From assembly GCA_004297445.1 (NCBI GenBank), contig SCUK01000061.1, positions 52,310-116,309 of the forward strand: a stretch of DNA of 64,000 nt, given 5' to 3'. Of this stretch, positions 17,827 to 25,973 are shown piece by piece; positions within the stretch are counted from its first letter, which is position 1; each line of letters begins with the position of its first letter. Both the position numbers and the translations under genes were made by a program. The stretch comes from Anaerolineae bacterium (GTDB taxonomy: Bacteria; Chloroflexota; Anaerolineae; Anaerolineales; UBA11579). The notes below the pieces were generated by a model, which searched no databases, had not been told where the DNA came from, and saw only the letters and a list, made by a program, of their open reading frames with translations.

Positions 17827-20478
17827 ATGTGTGGAATGAGTGAAGCGCTGCTTCAGCCCGCTCCGCCTGCCCGTCGCTATCTCGATCACGCCCCCAACCC
17901 CGCCTACCAACCGCTGCCGGATGAACTCTGGCAACAGGATATGGCAGGTATCATCGCCTGGCGCGCCCGCCAGCAGCCCGACGCGCTGGCGATTGTTGAT
18001 CATGAGGGCGGGATTCGCTATGGAGAACTGGAAGCAGCCTCAAACCGGGCGGCGCACGCCCTCCTCGAAACCTTCGAAGGGCCGGATGATTTCATACCTC
18101 TCCTGCTCGGGCGCGGGCGCTTCATAGCCGTGGGTATGCTGGCCGCGCTCAAGGCCGGGCACATCCACGCGCCGCTGGAGACCTCCTTCCCGCGCAAACA
18201 ACTGGGTGAGATTCTGGCGGCCCTTGACGCGGGCACCATCCTGACGCATACGGCTGGACTTGAACTGGCGGGCACACTGGGCTTGCCATTGCTCAACCTT
18301 GACGAGATACTGGCTGATCCACGCTGGTCAGCCTCGTTGCCCGCTGTGGACCGCAGACCAGAACGCGACTTCGCCGTCATCTTCACCTCCGGCTCCACCG
18401 GCGCCTCCAAGGGCGTGCTCGCCAACCAGTCCAGCCGCCTGCAGGGTGTGCGCCGGGGCCTTGCCCGGCGGCAGCTGGCGCCAAACGACCGGGTCGCCCA
18501 CCTGGGCAATCCTAACTTCGCCTCCGGCCACGGCAACATCCTCAGTTCCCTCATCGCCGGGGCGACCCATTACCTCTACGATGTCCAACGTCGGGGGCTG
18601 ACCGGCTTTGGGCATTGGATCGAGGAGCACCGCATCACTCTCCTGAACTGTCCGCCGGCCCTGTACCGCCAGGTGGCACGCAGCGTGGCCGGGGCACGAT
18701 TGGAGTCGCTGCGGTTGATCTCCGCCGGGGCGGACAAGTTGGTGCGCTCCGACTTGGACCTCCTGCGCGAGCACTTCCCGCCCGGGGTGCTGCTCACTAC
18801 CGGCTTCGCCTCCTCCGAGGCCGGTGGGATTGCCTCGATTGTCTTCCGCTCTGATGATGAGTTCGAGACCGACCAGCTGCCGGCTGGCTACCTTGACCCG
18901 GACGTCGAGGTATTCATCTGGGATGAGGACGGTCGTCGGCTGCCAACCGGCGAGGTGGGCGAGATTGTGGCTTGGACGCCGCAGATCTCCTCGGGGTATC
19001 TTGGCAACGAGGCGCTCAACCGCCAGAAGTTCGTGGCCCATCCGCACGACCCGGCCCGCCGCGTCTGCCGCACCGGCGACCTGGGCTGGCTGACAGAGGA
19101 AGGCCTGCTGTATTTCGCAGGCCGCGTGGATTTCCAGGTCAAGATTCGCGGGATGAACGTTAACGGCCAGGAGGTCAGCGCCGCCCTGCTGATGCATCCC
19201 CAGCTGCGCGAAGTAGCTGTAACTGCCCACACTGATGCCCAAGGCAGTAAGCGGCTGGTCGCCTACCTTGCCGCCGATGATCCGCGCCCGACGCCGCGCG
19301 CCCTGAGAGAGTTCCTGCGCCCCAGTCTGGCACCCTTTAAGATTCCGGCATCCTTCATCTTTCTGGATACACTGCCCAAACTACCCAACGGCAAAACCAA
19401 CTTCAAGGCGCTGCCGAGTCCGGATGGGCAACGGCCGGCGCTGTCCGTGGACTTTGTGGCGCCGCGTTCCCAATTGGAAAAAGACCTGACGGTCATATGG
19501 GAAGAAGCGTTGAACCTCCGGCCGCTGGGCGTGAATGATGATTTCCACGAATTGGGCGGCGATTCGCTGCAGGCCGCCCGTATCTTCATCGAGATTAACC
19601 GGACGTTGGGACACTACCTCCCGCCGGCAGTGTTGTATTCTGCCAGCAGTATCGCCGCCCTGGCAGTGGCCATTGAGACCGGCCGTCAGGAAGAAATCAA
19701 CCAGACGCTGACGGTGCCCATCCAGCAGGGGCAGGGGCGGCCGCCTTACGTGTTTTTTGTGACTCCGCAGCGCGGAGATGTAATGGGGTATTACGACATC
19801 ATCCGCCACCTGCCGCCGGACCTCACCATGTACGGTTTCAATTCCTGGACGATGACGCAGAAGGAATGGAATGCCACTACGCTGCAAGATCTGGCGACGC
19901 GTTATGTAAACGAGATTGAGCGCATTGCCGCAGGCGGGCCGGTTATTCTTGGTGGCCATTCCCTGGGCGGTCTGATCGCCTACGCGATGGCGCACCAGCT
20001 TGAGCAACAGGGAATCGAAGTCCGGTTGCTGTTCATGATGGATACCAGCGCGCCGGGTTACGTCAGCAATTCATTGTTCTCCATGTCGCTGCGTTACCTG
20101 GGCAAGCATGTTGCCGCCATGAATACCCGCGAACGCATCCAGTTCGTGTTGCGTCGTCTGCGCGGGTTGCCGGGGTATGGCGTTCGGCTGGCGAACGTTC
20201 TGGCCACCCGACTGGGGCGTACGCCGGTGCATCGGTCCCCGGCAGGTGGGTCGTTCCAGAGGTCGTACACGCCGCCGCGGCTGAAGGTTCCGGTGCTGTT
20301 CTTCCGGTCATCTGCCGACCGTATTAACAACGCCTTTGATGACAGCCGCGGTTGGTCCGATGTAATGAATGGTAATCTTACCATCCGCTTCATCCCCGGC
20401 GACCACTTTACTCACCTGTTGGAAGCGAGCGGTGCAGAGATCGCCCGCCACCTGACCGCAGCCATACGAGCGGCGTAA
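17827..20478 (+). CDS. NRPS-like A-PCP-TE tridomain enzyme 2
   Basis: FTSGSTGASKGV; CRTGDLGWLTEEGLLYFAGRVDFQVKIRG; HELGGDSLQAARI; GGHSLGGLIAYAMA. Confidence 0.9.
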   Translation: MCGMSEALLQPAPPARRYLDHAPNPAYQPLPDELWQQDMAGIIAWRARQQPDALAIVDHEGGIRYGELEAASNRAAHALLETFEGPDDFIPLLLGRGRFIAVGMLAALKAGHIHAPLETSFPRKQLGEILAALDAGTILTHTAGLELAGTLGLPLLNLDEILADPRWSASLPAVDRRPERDFAVIFTSGSTGASKGVLANQSSRLQGVRRGLARRQLAPNDRVAHLGNPNFASGHGNILSSLIAGATHYLYDVQRRGLTGFGHWIEEHRITLLNCPPALYRQVARSVAGARLESLRLISAGADKLVRSDLDLLREHFPPGVLLTTGFASSEAGGIASIVFRSDDEFETDQLPAGYLDPDVEVFIWDEDGRRLPTGEVGEIVAWTPQISSGYLGNEALNRQKFVAHPHDPARRVCRTGDLGWLTEEGLLYFAGRVDFQVKIRGMNVNGQEVSAALLMHPQLREVAVTAHTDAQGSKRLVAYLAADDPRPTPRALREFLRPSLAPFKIPASFIFLDTLPKLPNGKTNFKALPSPDGQRPALSVDFVAPRSQLEKDLTVIWEEALNLRPLGVNDDFHELGGDSLQAARIFIEINRTLGHYLPPAVLYSASSIAALAVAIETGRQEEINQTLTVPIQQGQGRPPYVFFVTPQRGDVMGYYDIIRHLPPDLTMYGFNSWTMTQKEWNATTLQDLATRYVNEIERIAAGGPVILGGHSLGGLIAYAMAHQLEQQGIEVRLLFMMDTSAPGYVSNSLFSMSLRYLGKHVAAMNTRERIQFVLRRLRGLPGYGVRLANVLATRLGRTPVHRSPAGGSFQRSYTPPRLKVPVLFFRSSADRINNAFDDSRGWSDVMNGNLTIRFIPGDHFTHLLEASGAEIARHLTAAIRAA

Positions 20479-20510
20479 TCCGCCTGAATAGCTTGTCCAT
20501 TCCTCCACTG

Positions 20511-20533
20511 CGACGCCGTTAAGGCGTCGTTTT
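20511..20533 (+). terminator. intrinsic terminator after A-PCP-TE 2
   Basis: CGACGCC gttaa GGCGTCG followed by TTTTCATTTT. Confidence 0.65.
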
Positions 20534-20613
20534 CATTTTCAGTGTCGGCCTAATCCTGACGTAGCTTGGGGGAAAACCTGACAACGAAATCCGCCAAATG
20601 CTGTATGTTTGAA

Positions 20614-20631
20614 TTGTGAAAATATTCACAA
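20614..20631. promoter_or_regulatory. CRP/FNR-superfamily-like operator
   Basis: TTGTGAAAATATTCACAA = TGTGA-N6-TCACA dyad upstream of the reductive dehalogenase gene. Confidence 0.55.
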
Positions 20632-20749
20632 AAGGAGGATGAATAAGAGAAACCAACTCCCAATTCACGCCGCTGAGCCGCCCACTGGGTGAGCGTGGCC
20701 GGCCCCCCACTTTTCAGTATGGGCCTGAGTGCCCAGAGAGAGGATTGCT

Positions 20750-22045
20750 ATGAGCGCGAAGAAACAGCTTAGCCGCCGCGATTTCATCAAATTGGTGGGC
20801 GGCTCCACCGTGGCCGCCGCCGCGGGAACCTTCTTCCCGAAAGGGTCGCAGAACCCGCTGCTGGCCGTGCCACACGATTATGCTCCCAAAGCCGGCGATA
20901 CCCTGCCTGGCTTCGTGAAGGAGTTGGACCAGCCCTACTATGTGCAGGATATCGTCAGCCAGATCGCCCGTTTTGACGAGCGTGCCCGCGCATTCTCCAA
21001 GGCCAGTTACGTCCCAGGCGATGGCTTCTACGAGCCGTTCTATGAACTGTATCCGGAACTCAAGGGACAGTCTGAGACGCTGGCGCCCTACCGCGACCCG
21101 GCCCCCAAGAAAGCCGAGAACGCCGGTATTTCCTACACGGGCTACACCTTCGCCCGCGTGTCTTTTGACCCGTGCGGCCCGCTGGGCAGCGACGAAGTGG
21201 TGACGCCCAAAGTGGCTGAGCAGCAAACCCCCGTGGAAGCCGAAGACATGGCCATCCGCGTCAAGGAATTCTGCAAGGCGATGGGCGCATACGATGTCAA
21301 GATTGGCCCGCTGGACCAGCGCTGGGTGTACTCACACCGCGGCGCCAACAAGAATGACACCTGGGGCCAGCCGATCGACTTCAAGCACAAGACTGCCATT
21401 TCTATTGCCTGGCCGCAGGACCCGAAGTTCATGAATGACCTCGCCGGCCCGGGCCCGAATCTTGAAGTGGGCAAGGCCTATACCTACATGGCCGCCACCT
21501 CCATCATGCTGGCGGATGCCATCGCGGCGCTGGGCTATCCGGCGCGGGCGCACCATGTGCGTAACTACCTGCTGCTGCAGGTACCGGTGGCCATTGATGC
21601 CGGCATGGGCGAACTGGGCCGCATGGGCATCGTGGTTCACCCGGAAATCGGGCCGAACCCGCGCCTGGTGACGGTGACAACCGATATGCCGCTGGCCTAC
21701 GACAAACCGATAGAGTTTGGTCTGCAGGACTTCTGCGCCAACTGCAAGATCTGCGCGGAAGCCTGCCCGAGCGGCGCCATCAGCACCGGCGAGAAGGTGG
21801 AGCGCAATGGCGTGATGGTCTGGGACCTCGACGAGGTTAAGTGCCTCACCTTCTGGGGCACCAATGGCAACAGCTGCGGCATCTGCCAGGTTTCCTGCCC
21901 ATGGTCCAAGACTGGCAATTGGGTGCACGAAGCGGCCCGCTACTATGCCTCCAGCGGCGGCTCGGCCGGAACCGTGATGGCTGGGCTGGACAAGGTGTTC
22001 TACGGCGATTACCTGCCGGGCGACCACCCTGAGTGGCTCAAATAG
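20750..22045 (+). CDS. rdhA: reductive dehalogenase catalytic subunit
   Basis: Tat signal SRRDFIKLVGG; Fe-S motifs CANCKICAEACP and CGICQVSCP; RDase-type core. Confidence 0.9.
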   Translation: MSAKKQLSRRDFIKLVGGSTVAAAAGTFFPKGSQNPLLAVPHDYAPKAGDTLPGFVKELDQPYYVQDIVSQIARFDERARAFSKASYVPGDGFYEPFYELYPELKGQSETLAPYRDPAPKKAENAGISYTGYTFARVSFDPCGPLGSDEVVTPKVAEQQTPVEAEDMAIRVKEFCKAMGAYDVKIGPLDQRWVYSHRGANKNDTWGQPIDFKHKTAISIAWPQDPKFMNDLAGPGPNLEVGKAYTYMAATSIMLADAIAALGYPARAHHVRNYLLLQVPVAIDAGMGELGRMGIVVHPEIGPNPRLVTVTTDMPLAYDKPIEFGLQDFCANCKICAEACPSGAISTGEKVERNGVMVWDLDEVKCLTFWGTNGNSCGICQVSCPWSKTGNWVHEAARYYASSGGSAGTVMAGLDKVFYGDYLPGDHPEWLK

Positions 22046-22072
22046 CGCCGGAAGCGGCGAAGGAGTAACGAT

Positions 22073-22345
22073 ATGACTATCTTGTGGTTCATCGTAGGGA
22101 TTCTGGTGGGAGTTGGCGGCTATGCTCTGTGGCAGGCCAAAGGCGCCCAACTCAAAGGGTTGGATTGGACGTTCCTCGTTCTTTGGCTGGTGTTGGCCCT
22201 GCTCACCATTGCAACGGTAGGAAGTCTGGCAACTGAGCCGTTCATCCGCCATAGCCAGGCGGCCAGCGTGGCCGGCCTGATCTTTGGCGGTTTGACCGTA
22301 CTGACGGGCGTGTTGCTTGTCCGCCGGGTGGCTGCGCTGAAGTAA
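22073..22345 (+). CDS. rdhB: RdhB-like membrane anchor
   Basis: 90 aa, about 3 TM segments, directly downstream of rdhA. Confidence 0.65.
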   Translation: MTILWFIVGILVGVGGYALWQAKGAQLKGLDWTFLVLWLVLALLTIATVGSLATEPFIRHSQAASVAGLIFGGLTVLTGVLLVRRVAALK

Positions 22346-22432
22346 CTGCCCTCCCTTCCCAGGGTACGCAGCCACAACGGGGCCTGGCCTGTTCCACTCG
22401 GAGCGGCGCCAGGCCCCTGTGCTGAAAACACA

Positions 22433-23701
22433 ATGACAACTCAAACTGCCAAGATCAATTCCGTGTTGTCGCCCGCCGTGGTTCACCGCCGCCGCCGTGA
22501 GCGAACCGAACGGGTGCTAGCGGGGCTGACGGTGCTCTTGCTGTTGGGCGCGTGGATCTTCGGCGCGTCGCGGCAGGGAGCTGACCGCGCCGGCTATCTG
22601 GCGCAGGCGCTGCCGGAGGCTGAGTCTTTTGAACGCCGCGGCGACCTGTGGGTGGGGACCCGCACCGCGCCGGAAGGCGGCGAGACGCTGGTGGGGTATG
22701 TGGGGTTGGGCGAGGCGCCAGGCTACGGCGGCCCGCTGGAAATGATGGTGGCGATTGACCCGGCCGGAAATGTGGCCGGGGTGGTGGTCATCAGCCACCG
22801 CGACACGCCCAGTTTCTTTCACAAGCTGGCCGCCAACGATTTCTTTGACCAACTGCTCGGCAGGCCGGCCGGGGATGGGTTCGCTCTGGGCGAAGACCTG
22901 GACGGTGTGACCGGCGCGACGATTTCTGCAGAAGGCGTGGCAGGCGCGGTGCGCCTGGCGGCGCGTGACCTCTCGCTGGCCGGGCTCGGCCAGCCAGTGC
23001 CGGAAGCGCCCGCACGACTGAAAGTGAGCCTGCCGGAATTTGTGCTGGTGGCGCTCTACGCCGTAGCCTATTACGCACACCGTCCGAACGCACGCTTCAA
23101 GAACGCCCTGCGCTGGGGGACGATGCTGAGTGGGATCATCTTCCTGGGCTTCTGGTTCAACCGCCCGTTGACCATCGCACACATCACGTCGTTGCTTTCC
23201 GGCTACTGGCCGGACTGGCACACCAACCTGTACTGGTTCCTGCTGGTGGGCGGCGTGTTTCTGGTGGTCACAGTGGATGGCAAGAATCCGTATTGCTCCT
23301 GGTTCTGCCCGTTTGGCGCGGCGCAGGAATGCCTGAGCGCCGTGGGACAGGTGCGCCTGACCCCGCCACGCCGCTGGGCAACGGCCCTTACCTGGGTGCA
23401 GCGCGGTCTGGCGTTCGGCGCGTTGTTCCTCGGGCTGGCACTGCGGCAGCCCAGCGCCACCAGCTACGAAATCTTCGGCACGTTGTTTGACTTTACCGGC
23501 TCGCGCCTGCAATGGGTGCTGCTGTTCCTCATCCTGCTGGGTTCGCTGTTCATCTACCGGCCGTGGTGCAACTACCTTTGCCCGCTGCGGCCCGTGGTGG
23601 ACCTGATCACCTACCTGCGCCGTTGGGGGCGCGAACAATGGAGAGCGTTATGGCTAAATCTGCGAAGCAAGACATCTTCAGCCGAATCGCGCTTGCCGTA
23701 A
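22433..23701 (+). CDS. rdhC: RdhC/NosR-like FMN-binding and 4Fe-4S membrane protein
   Basis: DGVTGATIS flavinylation-like motif; CSWFCPFGAAQEC and CNYLCPLRPVVD motifs; multiple TM. Confidence 0.8.
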   Translation: MTTQTAKINSVLSPAVVHRRRRERTERVLAGLTVLLLLGAWIFGASRQGADRAGYLAQALPEAESFERRGDLWVGTRTAPEGGETLVGYVGLGEAPGYGGPLEMMVAIDPAGNVAGVVVISHRDTPSFFHKLAANDFFDQLLGRPAGDGFALGEDLDGVTGATISAEGVAGAVRLAARDLSLAGLGQPVPEAPARLKVSLPEFVLVALYAVAYYAHRPNARFKNALRWGTMLSGIIFLGFWFNRPLTIAHITSLLSGYWPDWHTNLYWFLLVGGVFLVVTVDGKNPYCSWFCPFGAAQECLSAVGQVRLTPPRRWATALTWVQRGLAFGALFLGLALRQPSATSYEIFGTLFDFTGSRLQWVLLFLILLGSLFIYRPWCNYLCPLRPVVDLITYLRRWGREQWRALWLNLRSKTSSAESRLP

Positions 23702-23916
23702 TCCTGGCTGGCGTGGGAGTCACGCTGGTCGTGCTGGCGCAGGGTGTGCTGGAGGTCACTGGCACAGAACTGGAACACCCGGCGGTCGCCCAAACCGCGG
23801 TGCTTGAAGCCTTGCCGGACGCTGAACAACCGCTGGTTGTACCCCCGGAGCCTGCAAACACGCCGCTTCCCGTTCCGACGATTGAACTGGATAAGAATTT
23901 CGGCGCGGACGGATGA
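23650..23916 (+). CDS. small membrane-anchored protein of the RDase operon
   Basis: TM near the N-terminus, Pro-rich C-terminus; overlaps the rdhC 3' end. Confidence 0.6.
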   Translation: MAKSAKQDIFSRIALAVILAGVGVTLVVLAQGVLEVTGTELEHPAVAQTAVLEALPDAEQPLVVPPEPANTPLPVPTIELDKNFGADG

Positions 23917-23940
23917 CCTGGCACTTTGATAAGGTATTGA

Positions 23941-24096
23941 ATGGAAAAGAAAGACATTCCCTGTGAGAATTGCCCGTTGCGGAAACGGGCCGAAGCCAAT
24001 CCTGCTTCATGGATCGGCCGGCTGTGGCGCTGGCACACCCGTTGGTGCCCGGGCTGGAGAGCCTACCAGGCCTCGCTGAAACAGGCTGGTGGATAA
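23941..24096 (+). CDS. 51-aa Cys/Trp-rich small protein
   Basis: MEKKDIPCENCPLRKRAEANPASWIGRLWRWHTRWCPGWRAYQASLKQAGG; not in the ORF track; last gene before the terminator. Confidence 0.65.
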   Translation: MEKKDIPCENCPLRKRAEANPASWIGRLWRWHTRWCPGWRAYQASLKQAGG

Positions 24097-24111
24097 AACA
24101 CTTCCTCCGTT

Positions 24112-24154
24112 AAAACAAACAGGACACGACCTGGAGTCGTGTCCTGTTTGTTTT
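24112..24154. terminator. bidirectional intrinsic terminator
   Basis: 19-bp perfect stem AAAACAAACAGGACACGAC/GTCGTGTCCTGTTTGTTTT with loop CTGGA. Confidence 0.9.
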
Positions 24155-24161
24155 GGTGCTT

Positions 24162-24587
24162 TCAGCGTCCGGCGAACTGCGGACCGAGCGCCGCACTGAG
24201 CAGGGTGACTATTTCGGCATCATCGCCCACGTAAAGCGCAATCACTCGGCCGGACTTGAAGAAGTGCGGCGTCGCGATCCAGGTGATCATTATCGTATCG
24301 GTCGAACTGCCATCGGGGGAAATTGTGACGGCATCGGTTTCCAGGGCTTCGACGGTGGCGTATTCAAATACCTGCACCTCAACCCCGTTAACCTTCAGTG
24401 TTTCGCTCCCCACGCTCAGGAAGGACTGCTCTACGCTTCCGGCAGATTCCACGGTGGCGCCCGCCTCTGTAAGGAGGTCAATCAGGCCCGCCTTGTCCAG
24501 TGGGGCTGTTTCGGAAGGGGCTCCGACCCCGCAGCCCGCCAGCACCAGTGCCGCTGACACTACAAGTGTGAGAAATTTGACGTTCAT
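24162..24587 (-). CDS. hypothetical lipoprotein
   Basis: MNVKFLTLVVSAALVLAGCGVG lipobox. Confidence 0.65.
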   Translation of the reverse strand: MNVKFLTLVVSAALVLAGCGVGAPSETAPLDKAGLIDLLTEAGATVESAGSVEQSFLSVGSETLKVNGVEVQVFEYATVEALETDAVTISPDGSSTDTIMITWIATPHFFKSGRVIALYVGDDAEIVTLLSAALGPQFAGR

Positions 24588-24659
24588 TCGACAGTCTCCT
24601 TATCTAAGAGTATAAGGATATGACGATTCTACCCGGCATTTGGTTCCCGAATTGGGTCT

Positions 24660-25874
24660 TCAGGCCATCGCGTCCTGCATCGCCTGCACGGCTTGTTTTT
24701 CGATATCGTGAATCTTCAGCACCTGTGCGCTGAGCGCCGCGCGCAGGTCGGCGGCCTGCGCTTCGTCCAGCGGGAACTCGCGCTTCATGCGGGCGCTTAA
24801 CTCGCGCTGCTTCTCGGCGAGTGCCAGCAACTCGTCCAGCGCTTCGCTGCCGCGCTCCCAGAACAGGGAGGCGCGCTTATCATGCAGGCGACGGGCTTCG
24901 GCCAGAGCCGGCACGGATTTGGGCAGGGCCAGGTCCGCCAGTTCGGCCCAGGCGGCGTGGCTCTTGCGGAACAGGGGCGCAACCTGCTTGAGCGCCGGGC
25001 GTTCGAGAATTACGGCGGCTTCTTCAAGGAATTTGGCGTAGCGGGCGCGTTCGCCGCCGCCATCGCCCCAGGCCTGCACCCAGGAGTACAGCCCCGGCAC
25101 CGCGCCGTGCCCGGACAGCGCGGCGAACATCTCCGGCCCGGGCGGCAGGGCGCGCGCCCAGGACTGCGGGTTGCGCGTGTTGGTCAGCATGCTGGCCCAG
25201 TGTTGCATGGCGCTGAGGCCGAAGTTCCTGGTCGTGCCGCGCGGCGGCTTCTCGGTGAACAGGCGGATGCAATCCCAAATGCCGTTGCTGACGGCGGAGG
25301 CCAGTTTTTCCGGACGCGGCGGGTCAATCGAGAGCACGCGGAATTTGTCTTTCTTGACGCGGGCACGCGCGGCTTCCAGTTCGGCGGCGGTCACGGTGAG
25401 TGGCTGGCTGGAGCGGTCGGCCAGGAAGGCGTGTTCGCCGTCATGCCCGAACACCACCAGCGGCATCATCGCCCAGTAGTCGGTGGCGCGTTGCAGGGCG
25501 TTGTAGGGCAGGTTGACCATGTCCGCCCAAACGATGGCCGGGCGGCCGCTGTCCAGCACGTCCAGCAGGTTGCGCAGTCCTTTTGCTGGCGTGGTGGTTT
25601 GCAAAATATCTTGCACAACACCCAGTCGTTGTAAAATCGTCTGAAATGGGTCGAAGGTGTTGCGCGTCAGCACCACCATGTGCGGCAGGTGGCCTTCATA
25701 CTGAAAAATAAAGTAGCCAAAGGCGATGCCCCCGCTCACTCCCAGCAGCAGTTCTTCCGATTAGGGTTTCCCGGTGTGCGGCGCTTTCACGCCCTGGTAC
25801 GCCAGCGCGTTGTGCAGCGTGCCGGTCTCGTAATGCCGCCCGCCAAAGTGTTTGTAGCCTTTGAGTTTCGTCAT
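24660..25874 (-). pseudogene. BtrH N-terminal/DUF4872-like protein interrupted by an in-frame TAA at codon 38
   Basis: Upstream frame MTKLKGYKHFGGRHYETGTLHNALAYQGVKAPHTGKP*SEELLLGVSGGIAFGYF joins directly to ORF 24660..25739. Confidence 0.7.
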
Positions 25875-25973
25875 CGTCAGTCCTCGCTTGTTCTGGGGAT
25901 GACTCCGATTATAGAGAAAGCGCTTGGCTTGTGGAAAATTCGCGACCTAGTCCGGACTTTTGTTTTTCTGTGT

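Noticed and set aside
17840-17875. Possible fourth copy of the SDSGLQPA element (GCGCTGCTTCAGCCCGCT, SEALLQPA) at the start of A-PCP-TE 2
   Set aside because: Partial similarity only; left arm does not pair properly and CAGACAG is missing, so chance cannot be excluded
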